This document shows, piece by piece, positions 34,801 through 44,966 of a DNA stretch of 64,000 bases; position 1 is the stretch's first letter; each line of letters opens with the position of its first letter. The DNA is from Gnetum montanum. Its lineage: Eukaryota; Streptophyta; Gnetopsida; Gnetales; Gnetaceae. The notes below the pieces were generated by a model. The model was not told where the DNA came from, made no database searches, and worked only from the letters and a program-made list of their open reading frames with translations. The DNA lies in assembly GCA_015680685.1 (NCBI GenBank), contig MNCI01017913.1, forward strand, positions 218,422-282,421, read 5' to 3'. Made by a program: the position numbers and the translations under genes.

Positions 34801-37800
34801 AAAAAGGTATTAATTCAAAGGCAAACCATTTGTCTATTTCTATTCCTCACCATTTCTGATCCCCAATTAACAAAACACAAACAGGATCTCATCATCTAAG
34901 AGTTGAAATAAGTATAAGGCTTAAAATTTCTTATGAAGAATGAATATGCTAACTATGCAATACAAATAGCCTTGAATATGAATGTTACATGTAACTACAA
35001 TGTCCTATATTTAAGCACATGAGAAAATGGTAGGATATTATAATTGCAAATTTGATTGCTTTGTTCCATATGTTACTAAGAATACTTTCTAATTTCCTTG
35101 ATAATATTTTCAAAACTCATAACATGTACATTTCTACTATCTAACATATCTAGAGGGACTATGAATGTAATAAAATTTTAGTTTCAATTTTAGTTATTGT
35201 AATCAATCCTTAATTGTGACCTCATGCTATTTTATGTTGATGGTTATTACCTTAAACTTATAATTCTTGCTAGGACTTGAAATTATTAACATATGACTCA
35301 ATGATAAATTTTTCATTGTTGTTTCTTGTATATTTCAAAGTCCATGTGGTTAGAAGTTATATTTTTTGTCCAAAAAAGGTTAAACAAAGTGAAATTTAGG
35401 CAACAAATCTCAAAAATAGATGGATAAAATTCACATGAAGAAGGAGTTAAACTTCTCTACCCAACTATAAATAGAAGTCAAGAACCTCCATACAACACAT
35501 AAGTTAGAGTAATAAAGAGTGAATGATCATGAGTGTTGTCAAATTGTTTTATCTTATATCTTTCTACTTTCTAAATCAGTATGAAGCACTCCATTATTGA
35601 TCAATGAAGCTCTTAAGAATCCTCCATTTTCAAGCCCTCTCAATTTGATTCTAATACTAAAATTTCTCACAATCCTCTCATAAATTATCTCACAATCATA
35701 ATCCTTAGTCTCTCATAATATCCTTAATCTCATAACTCTTACATTTCTCTCATCTATCTCTAGAAATAAGAAATAGATCCTAATTGCTTAAATTCATTTC
35801 CAACAATATGTTAAGAATCAATAAACTTTACATGCTTTTGCTTAACTCCAACAAAAATATTAAGAGTGATAAAAAAATTTACATGCTATGGAACAAGAAT
35901 TCTGTAGCTTACATGGTTGAATAATTCTTTACATAGATGGATACTATTTTTAAGCTCCCAAACAAACATTTCTTCCTTGTATGTGCCTTTAAGAAAGATT
36001 ATGTTATTAATCGTTTACATCTTTTTCTTCAAAAACTATTAAGAAAGGACTCATCAAGACATTGTGGCCTTCTTCTTAGTCTTTGGATGGTCATTATCAA
36101 GTTGGTGCCTACTCTACTATTGGGGAACCCTCTACTGCCTTTGTGATACATCTCTAATTTGTCTTCTAGATGGCAGTCTCGAATCATTAGACAACAATAG
36201 CAACTCTTCATCAAATTTGCAACTAAAGCATCCTTTTCCTAAGTATCCTTATATTTCATGTGTTGTACCTACTTTGTCCACTCATCTTTTGATGATGCCT
36301 CTCCTACTACATTTACTTTATATGTTGATCAACTCTCATCTCTAATATAGGTTTTCCCTACCATGCTATCCTTCCACCTCCACTCCATGGTTATTACTTC
36401 ATCCTATCTAATTAGCATGAATGATGTAACCCTGTTCACCCTTTGAGCATAACCAACTCCTATCCCTTTGATGTCATACATTGGCCACCCTTTACCATAT
36501 TAGAATCAAGACTGCCCTTACCTCTCTTGCTCCCTTTTCTACATCAACTCCCATTCCTTATCCTAATTCCTTCACCCCCTTAACCATGCTATAATCAATG
36601 GCTGCAACACTCACAACCACAACTCTTGTTACTACTTTATCTTATGCACCTCCTCTAGACAACCCTACCTAGGACATACTCCATAATCCTAAATACATGA
36701 AGGATATTTGGGATACCTTGGTTAGCATATTCCAAAAACTTTTCATGTATCCCTTTGAGGTTCTTGATCCATCTCATGATGTTGTAGATAATGCTATCAC
36801 AAAGGTAGCCCAAGTTTGTGAAAATTAAAGATGATCTAAACAAGAAGAGAGTAAATACTTTCTACTTTACTTTAGTGAGTCTAAGAAGCACTATCTTGTT
36901 CAATCTTGCAATAAATGATCGAATCCTTAGTAAGCATGATAGTCTTTGATAGGTTGCTCAAGTGGTTAGCTCATTCTCTTATTAGACAAGAAGTTATGAG
37001 CTCAAGTCACATTTAAAACATTAATATATTCCTCTAAAATTCTTCTATTTTATTACATTGGCTATATATATTAGGGTTTATTTATGATCAAATTATTTTG
37101 GCTTGAACACACCCATCCTCTTTCCATGATTTATTAGCATATGATATGATAGTGTTACAGAGGCATTACTTTAGAATGTTCTAGTCAATTGGATGTCACC
37201 CATATGACATTCAAACATGGAGAATTTTATGATTATTGATTTTGACTCAAATGAAAAGGATGAAGTTCATGTCAATCCTTTACACCTTCATTACCATTCC
37301 CTTTCTTACGATATTGATTAGGAAAAATAGATCAACTGTAATTTGAAGAATACCTATAAAAGGTTTTTGAAATCTCATGTTTACCTATAAAATGTTTTTG
37401 AAATCTCATGTTTATCCTTTAGATGTCTATAAGATCCTAGTGTATCACTCAATACCAATAATGAGGTACTTTCCCAAAAAGCCCTCATATTGAGGTTTAA
37501 AGCTTACATAGACAAAGGAAACAACAAGGAGCTTTTTGCCTTGATTCAAAATGCTTTTGAAGTAATTTGTAATAAAGCTAGTTACAATAACCTACTTGTT
37601 GTACGTTATGGTCATTTTGATATAATAATCAATTCTTCTCTTGGTTAATCTTTTATTTATTACTTTCCTACTTATACTTTTTAGTCTATGTTTTAGAGGG
37701 TTTTGCTATTTTGACCTCCACATTTCATGTTGTTTTTTGAGATGTCATTGGTAAAAATGTTTTGTTACTACGTCATTAGATCCAATTTTAAGCTGTAACT

Positions 37801-40800
37801 TGAGGCATGGCCTCCTACTTTTTTTCTTAAATCGCTCTCTTTTTTAAGAAAAGAATCTAGTCTAACAGAATCCATTCCAACAAATTTTTAAAATTTGATT
37901 GCATTTTTTAAAATCCAACACACATAAGAGTCAATTTCTAACTAATAATTGTAGATTATTAAATCTCACCCGTTCAAAATGTTCCCATAAGTGAATCAAG
38001 CTTTCACCACACACATGCAAGACTCTCACATGTTTTAGGCAAAGTGTTCGAGGGATTTGGTGTAACGGAAAATCAGTCCATTTCAACCATAATAATCTCC
38101 TTGATAACTTGGAAAGATCACCTTAACAAAAAAAAAAAAAACCTAATGTTATTGCCATATCTAAATTAAAATCTTATAGATTAAAGAACAATTATTTCCT
38201 TATAATTAATTAAATAATCTAATACCTTCAATACAATGGCCATGAAGGATCAAAATCTCCAAAGATGACATTTTGCTAAAAGCATCTGCATGCCATGGAT
38301 ATTCATTGTTATCTAAAACAACTTGTGAGCCTTGTGAAACTAAGCTTAGTGCTTTCACCTTCTTGGTTCCCTGAAATTGTCAAACATTGTTTTGAGGTGA
38401 TTTCCTTGGTGTGTAAATAATTGAAACTATTTTTTTATAGAAAAAGCTACTTATTTAAATAACTGATGCCATGAATCTCAAATCAACAATTATAACACCA
38501 AAATCATCTTGGAAAAGAAGATCTTTCAAGAAGACAAGGAGGCCCAAGCAAATGGAAGTAGTAAGTTTAGACCTTATGACCTTATGAATTTATTGGACAG
38601 TAGAAATACATATGGTATAAGTTTTGAAAACATCATTTAAAAATTACTAGGAAAAAATTAACCAAAATAACAATAATTATAAAATTAGAAAAAATTAATC
38701 TTTTTACTTAAAAAACCAAGTCTAGGCATCACCAAAAAATAATCACAAAGTCATACCTTTTCAAGAGATAATATGTTTTTGACATCGGAAGGACGCCACA
38801 CACGACTACGACTGCCAGGGCATTTATCTTCATCTTCAACTATGCTCTTTCCCAAGTCCACAAACACATCATGCATACCTACAACACCATCATTACTCAC
38901 ATGAATTAAAAGATTTTTCTTCAAAGCATCAAGAGCGTATCGAACTTCTTGTTCACCATGTTCATCATCACTTTGCCGAAGTTTAACCAAGAGTTCTTCT
39001 TTCTCCCAACGGAAAAAGGTTGCCACATCTAAGAATAAACATTTTTCCAACTCTGTACCAAGATTGTCATAGATGAATTTTAATATCTCTTTCACATCAG
39101 ATAGCATAGAATCTTTTATAGAAATCCATAAATAATTCCAATCTCCAATATCTTTTTCATGAAGCCTGGCCCCCAGTAATGTCAATGCTAAAGGTATTCC
39201 TTTACATTTTTCAACCATCTTGTTTATCAGCTCACCAAATTCATGCTTTGCATTATCAATTCCTGCAAATGCATACCGGCAAAATAATTCCTTTGACGTA
39301 TTGAAGTCGAGACAGGAGATTTCCCGCTGAATAAAATTTTCACCGTACAGGTCAATGGCAGCGGGGTCATGTTTCAGAAGCCCCCTTTCCCGACAAGTTA
39401 CAATAATGATGCTGTTTGGACTTAAAGAAACATTTTCAATAAACACAGTGCGGAATGGAAGTTCTTTGTCAATATTGTCTAGCACTAATAAAATTTCTGC
39501 ATTCTGCAATCTCTTCCATAAATGTTTCTTCATTTTTTGTAAAGAGTAACTCCCCTCATCTTTGAAAAGCTGACTTAAAAACTGTTTGTAGACTTCATAT
39601 ACACCACCTTTCTCTGCAAGTCCTTTAACATCTTCAATGAAACAGCACCTCCTCCGATATTGAGGGTAAATCTTGTTATACAGTTCTTTTGCAAAAGTGG
39701 TTTTTCCTATACCTGGAATACCACTAATTTCTAGTAACGTCACACCAAACCCATTTTGACCGCATCTCACTATATCATCAATGGTTCTCAGCAACTGTTT
39801 CTCTATTCCAACTACTTTCCCTGATGTAACCATAGATCCAACATCAAGTAGTATACATATCCGGTTGACAATGGTCATGCAAAGTTTGCTGTAAAAAGAA
39901 AAGGGTTAAAATTACAAAATCAATTTTTGTAAAAAAAATGTATATATTTATTTTGATACATGTCCTTTTATTTTACATGGTATACAGGTATAATATTGGC
40001 CCTAAAATTTATGCCCCACTGAAAGGATTGAGAAGAAAGCCACCTTAAAGTGGCTTAAAACTTTGGTGCATTAAAATGTTTTGACTTACGGTGTTTATAA
40101 ATTGTTATTTTGTTTATTGTGAATAAATCATAAACACCCGTCAAAGTTTGCTATTATTAAAAAAATTATCATTATGGGCAACCATATTTAAAGTTTAAAG
40201 TTTAAATCAATTGACCAATAAACCTAAATTTTGAGTCATAGCTTAATATGCAATATGCTCTGATTGACTTGAATATTTTATCATAAATTGAAAAATCGGA
40301 TAATAAAAATGGGAATAACTTGAGATAAAAATCAAATTGAAATCCTTAAAATTAGTAAAAGAAAAAGATATCTCTTCAACCTTTTTTCATTGTTTTTCAG
40401 TAAAAAAAAGGATTAAGTATAAAATTTGTACTTTTTAAATGGTTCAAAATTATAACAAACATCACATTCAACTGGAAAAAAAAAGTTTCTATATATAAAA
40501 AAATATAATCCATCCTATTTTGAATCGGCTTTTTTATTGGAATGCTATTAAATATCGCTGGTAGATTTCACCGACTATCTTAAGCTAAAACTAAGATAAA
40601 CTTGAAAAATAATAATAACATCACTCACCCTTTTCCCTTGTAACCCGGGAGATCCACAATCTTGCGCAGAGCCTCTTTCCACTGGTCAATGTCTTCACTG
40701 GAGTAGCTGCCTTCGCTTTCGAGCTTCTGAAATCCCTGTCCAAAGTCTCCTTTCACATATTGGACATCTGAGGGTTCTAGGTCATAGAAAATAGGAATCA

Positions 40801-42076
40801 GAGTAGATGCACCTCTGTCATGTTTGTGCAGCATCATCACCAATTCTCTAAGACAGCAAGGAGACTCTGCGAATCCACTGGAAAGTATGCACACATGCAC
40901 ACCAGAACATGCAAGGGCTTCTTTAATGGCCTCTGTTAAGGTCTCCCCACCCTGCAACTCTGCTTGATCAAGAAACACCTTAACACCTCTAAGGCATAAA
41001 ACGTCATACAAGTGATAAGCCAACGTCTGCTTTGTATCAGGGCCTCTGTGACAAATAAAGACATCAAACTTCTTGTTAACAGAACCCTCATCACTTGAGG
41101 AAGATATCCCAATACTGAGTGGCTCTGGCCCAGGCTGCAAAAACCATGAGTATGATGATGCCATACCCAAATCAAGTGGCATAGTACCCATTTGCAGTGG
41201 TTCTGAAAAATGCACATGCTCTTGAAACCATAAAGATGATGACCCAGTACCCAGATGCAGTGGCTGTAAGAAAGATTCAGGTTGAAGAAACTGTGAAGAT
41301 GATGACCCGGTGCTCAGATGCAGTGACTCTGAGGAAGGCCTAGCACCCAGATGCAGTGGCTGTAAGGAAGATTCAAGTTGAAGAAACCGTGAGTATGATG
41401 ACCCAGTACTCAAATACAGTGGCTCTGAGGAAGGCCCAGGCTGAAAACATTCTGAATATGATGAGCCAATACCTACATGTAGTGGCTCTGATACAGGCCT
41501 AGTACTCTGATACAATGATTCTAAGAAAGGCCCATGCTGCAGAAAATGGGAGGATGATGACCCAGTATTTAAATGCAGTGGCTCTGAAAAGGGTCTGTTA
41601 CCCAGATGCAATGATCCTGAGAAAGGTCTAGGCTGCAGAAACTGAGAGTATGAGGACTTTGCATCTGCCTCTGATAAAGGCCCAGGTTGGAGGAATGGTG
41701 AATAGGATGATGCATTACACAGATACAGTGGCTCTGAAGAAGGCCTAATACATGGATATAGTGGCTCTAAGGAAGGCCTAGGGTGCAGAAACTGTGGGTA
41801 CGATGACCCAGGACCCAGCTGTGAGGAAATCCCAGGCTGCAAAAACTGAGGATGTGATGGCCAAGTACCAAGATGCAACGGCTCTAAGAAAGTCCCAGGT
41901 TGTAAATACTGTGAGTATGATGAACCAGTACCTAGATGCAGTGGCTCTGAGGAAGGCTCAAGATGCAGAAACGTTCTTTTGGCCACTTGGGAGTCTGTAT
42001 CCTCCTTCTCCTCCATTTCTGTCCGGCTTCTCTTCAATGTTTTGTCTTCCATATCCCAATACTTGAGCCGCTTCAT
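25512..42076 (-). CDS. TIR-NBS-LRR (TNL) immune receptor with N-terminal repeat tract, seven exons
   Basis: Intracellular NLR-type receptor. In the family, TIR domains form an NADase on activation, the NB-ARC is the ATP/ADP switch, and the LRRs sense ligand or hold the protein off. My exon join is 42076-40629, 39888-38757, 38370-38226, 38121-37970, 28258-26915, 26777-26004, 25880-25512. All introns are GT-AG and all phases agree, giving 1787 codons. The order is: repeat tract (residues about 42-325), TIR (337-470), NB-ARC with P-loop GIPGIGKTT (539-547), kinase-2 LLVLDNID (about 616-623), GLPL-type GIPLAL and MHD (821-823), LRRs (about 900-1400), and two post-LRR exons. I chose the ATG at 42076; the frame is open further but only to a GTG. 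Introns 4 (9.7 kb) and 1 (740 bp) are the long ones. The transposons around it are full of stops while this frame is clean. The last exon boundary is the least certain. Confidence 0.88.
26004..26777 (-). CDS. TNL exon 6: post-LRR domain
   Basis: 258 codons, acceptor GAACTCAG, donor ATG|GTAAAC. After the LRRs it carries MCCFFHKLPL, a beta-rich region with EIHFAVLPFGVEGD, and DGWMVYLGYGKDYL. These resemble the C-terminal jelly-roll (C-JID) that follows LRRs in many TNLs, but the match is weak by eye and includes an unusual Tyr/His-rich stretch (YKHYYQENRHHPCYKRYY). In TNLs of known structure this domain helps bind effectors. Confidence 0.75.
26915..28258 (-). CDS. TNL exon 5: main LRR region with internal island
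   Basis: 448 codons between GAACAG and GTAACA, phase 0 at both ends. The join reads WEHFER then EAPSNLRELIVQDC. Six or so LRRs of 24 residues follow the pattern L..L.I..C..L..LPES.G.L. Then about 90 residues without LRR spacing (DNA about 27480-27740) intervene before a second LRR block that starts LVTLNLSYCYNLPKLPDSIG. The last repeats end near SDWQLSLNPDIF. LRRs are the usual recognition surface. Confidence 0.88.
28980..29673 (+). pseudogene. LINE endonuclease part (degenerate)
   Basis: The + strand translation contains WGDLNAIIT-like sequence, then PKLGGFTFVG and SIDFLLCSP. These are remnants of the DNase I-like endonuclease of LINEs (GDFN..., ...G.TF..., ...IDY.L.S). WFNEECKRAI follows near 29522. 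There are stops throughout. The sequence is interrupted at about 29673 by the Copia LTR and resumes near 33240. It is antisense to the TNL gene. Confidence 0.65.
29674..30393 (-). repeat. 3' LTR of the intronic Copia element
   Basis: 720 bp. On the minus strand it starts TGTAATTAGAG after the purine tract GATGGGAGGA and ends AAAATCTACA. It aligns with 32510-33236. Confidence 0.75.
30640..32480 (-). pseudogene. Copia pol fragments: integrase tail, RT, RNase H
   Basis: At 32241-32480 KLDDRGKKWIFPGYDSKTS and the following SSRDVIFLED are the Copia integrase C-terminal signature. At 31148-31573 RT shows IISLYVNDLIFTS (catalytic YVDD changed to YVND) and MKDLGELKYFLGIQV. At 30665-30895 RNase H shows FFYDNTTTIQLS and HKKSKHIDIKYYFI. 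The parts are in order but separated by stops and shifts. Not functional. Confidence 0.85.
32491..32507 (-). other. Primer binding site of the intronic Copia element
   Basis: TGGTATCAGAGATAGGT on the minus strand is the standard initiator-tRNA-Met site. It lies two bases after the 5' LTR end. Confidence 0.85.
32510..33236 (-). repeat. 5' LTR of the intronic Copia element (truncated)
   Basis: Homologous to 29674-30393 but lacking the outer part. It contains an internal tandem duplication: ATTTAGATCAAATGAAATTTAT ... TTGATACAAAG-type sequence occurs at about 32715-32875 and again at about 32890-33050. Confidence 0.7.
33240..35340 (+). pseudogene. LINE reverse transcriptase and C-terminal part (degenerate)
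   Basis: It contains FISFVDFSKVCDSL, CPLCPTLF.LSIDKL, LLIYANVVLILNS (the place of the F/YADD box, decayed) and LKTLNRFYMHSRMKVNAHKI. These are LINE RT motifs in the right order. Further on, HHLRVEISI and ICQLCN-like sequence with CPIFKHM resembles the C-terminal zinc-type region of plant LINEs. Together with 28980-29673 it is one element, split by the Copia insertion. Confidence 0.7.
35341..37969. other. Unrecognised relics in intron 4
   Basis: A promoter-like CAACTATAAATAGAAG occurs near 35463, followed by repeated CTCATAA/CTCACAATC words. This looks like an LTR U3/R edge without a partner in the window. Short frames between 35937 and 36843 carry no domain I know. A tRNA-like stretch (GGTTGCTCAAGTGGTTAGC) lies at 36954. 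A 37-bp direct repeat (CTATAAAAGGTTTTTGAAATCTCATGTTTACC type) lies at 37352-37415. Confidence 0.4.
37970..38121 (-). CDS. TNL exon 4 (152 bp): first LRRs
   Basis: Preceded by a T-rich tract ending GTTAAG and followed by GTGAGA. It encodes LSRRLLWLKWTDFPLHQIP and CLKHVRVLHVCGESLIHLW, the typical second LRR block of TNLs. It supplies two bases to complete the codon split with exon 3 and ends in phase 0. Confidence 0.85.
38226..38370 (-). CDS. TNL exon 3 (145 bp): NBS-LRR linker
   Basis: A short exon found by reading the minus strand between TTTCAG and GTATTAG. It encodes GTKKVKALSLVSQGS and then FSKMSSLEILILHG, the usual linker and first LRR of TNL proteins. It enters in phase 0 and leaves in phase 1, which matches exon 4. 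Confidence 0.85.
38757..39888 (-). CDS. TNL exon 2: NB-ARC domain
   Basis: The exon is preceded by TTTTTACAG and followed by GTATGA. It starts in phase to complete the Gly codon of exon 1. It encodes residues 484-860: VGIEKQL, P-loop SGIPGIGKTTFAKEL, RNBS-A-like CCFIEDV, kinase-2 ILLVLDNID ending in Asp as in TNLs, RNBS-B IIIVTCRERGLL, GLPL-type CKGIPLALTLLGARL, RNBS-D CLFLDVATFF, and MHD in GMHDVFVDLGKSIV. All nucleotide-contact motifs appear intact, which argues for a working switch. Confidence 0.93.
40629..42076 (-). CDS. TNL exon 1: basic N-terminus, repeat tract, TIR domain
   Basis: The exon encodes residues 1-483. Residues 1-35 are charged and contain two basic clusters (MKRLK and LKRSR) that could serve as a nuclear localisation signal. 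Residues about 42-325 are the tandem repeat tract. The TIR domain follows: FDVFICHRGPDTKQTLAYHL is the first TIR motif, and the E of SPCCLRELV (about residue 411) is at the place of the family's catalytic glutamate. IPIFYDLEPSDVQ is the third motif. The exon ends AAAAGG before GTGAGT. TIR in its own exon, followed by NB-ARC in the next, is standard for plant TNLs. The repeat tract in front of it is not. Confidence 0.88.
41097..41960 (-). repeat. Coding tandem repeats in TNL exon 1
   Basis: About 17 imperfect units. Long units of about 21 residues follow the pattern EPLHLGTGSSYSQFLQPGPS. Short units of 11 residues follow EPLHLGxRPSS. They alternate irregularly (roughly long-long-long-short-long-long-short-long-short-long-long-short-long-long). 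Units differ at several positions, so the array is old and not a recent expansion. On the + strand the repeat shows as AGTGGCTCTGAGGAAGG blocks. Confidence 0.85.
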
Positions 42077-42349
42077 TGTTCCAGCAAATACAGGTACAGA
42101 AATATGCAGATATGTGAATTGAATGGCACAAGGCACTAATGCAGCAATGCAAATTCAGTGGTCTGGTGCAGTGTGAAGTTATTTCTCCTATGAAATCGAG
42201 AAATATATCGTCCAAAATTTCTTGGCTAAACATGACATTTTTCTCTGTAATGGCTAAACAAAAGTGGTCCGAACTCAAAAAGAAAAAAAGAAATAGTGGA
42301 ATTCCACGTGAGGCAGAAGGTGCTTCGCGTTATTGGAGGGACCACGGTA

Positions 42350-42495
42350 TGTGAACCAAATTTCACGGTAGAAATCTGACCATAGCAATCCTTTATTCCA
42401 CGGTCTACTATAGAAATCCAAGTTGAACCAAATTTCACGGTAGAAATCAAAGTTGACCATAGCAATCCATTATTCCACGGTCTACTACACGAGGA
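42350..42495. repeat. Tandem duplication upstream of the TNL gene
   Basis: Two copies, about 72 bases apart, of a unit that starts GAACCAAATTTCACGGTAGA and ends ATTCCACGGTCTACTA. CCACGGT and its partner ACGGTAGA recur. A related CACCGTAGAAATCAAAG is at 42974. It lies 270-420 bases upstream of the start codon and could be part of the promoter. Confidence 0.7.
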
Positions 42496-44563
42496 TCTCG
42501 GCCCACAAATGAATCGTTTACTTTTCATGTACAAATTATCATCGTGCACGTCCACGTCACACCTCTAAATAATACGCGGCCCACAATGAAGTCGGACGAT
42601 TCTTAACGTCTAAGTTGAACCGTTAAACCTTAATTATTTTTTTCTTCGGCTCCTAAGATTTCGGAAACTGCGTCAAAGCTAAAGCAACGATTTTTTAATA
42701 AGGGAAAACTCACAAAACAGTTTAAATTAACAAGCAAAAGAAATTTTACATATGATCATCATATTAACAATTTTGGGCCCATCAGAAACTTTGGTCATGG
42801 TAGAGACAAAAGTGAACCAGAAAACAGAGTTCGTGACTACAGCCATTCAACAAACAATGTGAAAAGATGATAAGATGTCCTTAAGCGACGTTATGGTGTG
42901 GGCGCACATAGAAAAATTGCAAGTCTGCGTCAAAAGTCCTCCGCGTGACGGAAAGTTCTGGGAAATCTGCAGCACCGTAGAAATCAAAGATAATAAATAA
43001 AGAAAAACATTAGCGTACGCTTGTCCCTCAAGTCTCACCCTAGTTTACAAGGCACCAAGGAATCTTTGACGTTCCCTTTCCACTTGTAAATTATCTTTCA
43101 CGGCTTTGCTTGTCGATGATCACGACCCTGAAAATCATTTCATTAAAAAAATATGACAAGAAAATTGCAACATTTTAAAATAAGGTATTCACACCTCAAA
43201 TTTGAATTGTAGTGTTATGCTAGGTGATGCTTGAAATTGATTTTGATATGTGAACGTGTAGTGTGTTTAAGATGGATCTTGTAGGTTCAAATGGATTTTG
43301 ATTTGAAGTTTAGGTGTGTTTGTTATGTATCTTTGAATTGGGTATTAATTAAAAAGGAATACTAGAAAGTAAACTTACTACATCATGATGAGAGGGTTAG
43401 GTGCATGTTTGGTGAGGGTTAAGTGACCCATGCGGTCCCAACACATTTCTACATGAAGGATGTTAACTAAGGCTTAGGTGGCCCATGTAGTTCCAACACA
43501 TCTCTACATTTAGGAGGTTTAGTAAGGATTAAGTGAGGGTTAGGTGACCCATGGCATGAAGAGCACGTATGAAAATTATATGTTTAAACATAAAACAAAG
43601 TATATATTATGTATATAAGCATAATACCAACCACCTTTCCTATCACATTCATTTATTTTTTCTTCATGCCCTTCTATGGATCAAATTTATGTTTTCTTTC
43701 ATTATTCTCTTAAATAAAGACTGATTTTTAAACATACTTCTTCTATGCAAAGGATTTATCTAAATTTTTGGCTTTGGGTATGGATTTTGCTTTTCTTTGA
43801 ACTTGGATTTGGGACTACTACAATTACATATACATGGGTATGGAACTTAAAGTGAAATGATGTCTTGTTGGATTTTTAAGGATTTTATATTTGTTTCAAA
43901 CTTTTTACTTTAGCAAATTTAATTAGTGAGTTATTTTTACCTTTCTCATCTATTTTTGTGTTGGACTAGTATATACGATCATGTAGTATGGGCATATGAA
44001 GCAAATAGGTTAAAGACTGAGTTTGGATGTATAGTTTCACAAATTACCAAAATTGCAGTTATGTTTATGGATTATGCATAAACAAATATGTGATGAATTG
44101 AATGATTTAAGACTTGTGAAAAATTAGTTGTGATGTTGGGCTCACTAGCATGGCTTTGGTATTATGTATTATGAGTATGCTTCTATTCTGGTGCTTTCGA
44201 AGATTTTGATTATCACTTGTGGTATTTAAATATTAGTATTTTTTATTTTATTAATAAACTCTAAGCACACATAACTTTATCTTTAGAAGTCCAATTGAGG
44301 CGAAATTTGTATTGTTGGAATCATCTTTTTACATGCTTTCTAATTATGGAATTCAATTTATCTTTTGGCATTTATCTTTTTGAAGGTTATATTAGTGGTC
44401 ATGAAAAATAAAAATAAACTGTACAAATTGACCAAAGCAAACTTAACTTTTAGATATTCTAGTAGATGTAACATTGAATGAGCTTAGAGATGCTTTAATA
44501 ACAAGTGCATAACCAATACAAGTAAGGCTTAGTAATAGCAATACTTTAATATCAAATGCATAA
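42496..44563. other. Upstream intergenic region
   Basis: No gene recognised. A degenerate tandem repeat at about 43390-43560 has units of about 60 bases around GGGTTAAGTGACCCATG and CCCAACACAT(T/C)TCTACAT. The rest is AT-rich single-copy sequence by eye. Confidence 0.4.
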
Positions 44564-44966
44564 CAAGTACGTTGATGCATCTCTGTTGACACATCTTAAG
44601 ATGCATTGATGCAAGTGCATCAATGCTGATGCAATCATTTCCTATATAAATGCACACACCCATCCTATTTATGACACTATTGGTTAATATCTTAGCTAGA
44701 ATCTTGTAGTTTCTTTCTATAGAAGTTAGTGAAATCTTCCCTCTAAGTGCTTGTAGCATGGATTAAAGTCATTGTACGACATTTTATTTAAGTGCAACAT
44801 GTACTTGGACACATTTGCATGAATGAAAATAAAATTGAGATTTCTTTCATCCACTGTAGCACTTGGATTAGCTTAACTTTACTTTCCAACAATTTACTTT
44901 CTTGTTATTTAACCATTTAATATTATAATTTGTAATCAACGTGAGTACGACCACTTCAAGCATAAT
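44564..44966 (+). repeat. LTR remnant cut by GE-B
   Basis: Gypsy-family LTR piece with CCTATATAAATGCACACACC (44641-44660) and GTGAGTACGACCACTTCAAGCATA at its right end. This is the same block that lies well inside the GE-A LTR near 12482-12505. It stops there because GE-B inserted (TGATGAGTCAC from 44967). Its remaining half is outside the window. Confidence 0.65.

Larger units (their letters stand above)
28259..37969 (-). other. TNL intron 4 (9.7 kb), transposon-filled
   Basis: Bounded by GTGAGA at the donor and GAACAG at the acceptor on the minus strand. It holds a LINE on the + strand split by a Copia element on the minus strand, plus unrecognised relics at 35340-37969. Removing it joins two LRR exons in frame, so the transposons did not break the gene. 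Confidence 0.8.

Noticed and set aside
35937-36345. Frames in intron 4 as an extra TNL exon or a gene
   Set aside because: No NLR or other motif. Exons 4 and 5 already join in phase without them.
41794-42354. Two + strand frames opposite TNL exon 1 (41794-42066, 42139-42354) as antisense genes
   Set aside because: They come from the repeat tract and promoter on the wrong strand, with no domain and no upstream support.
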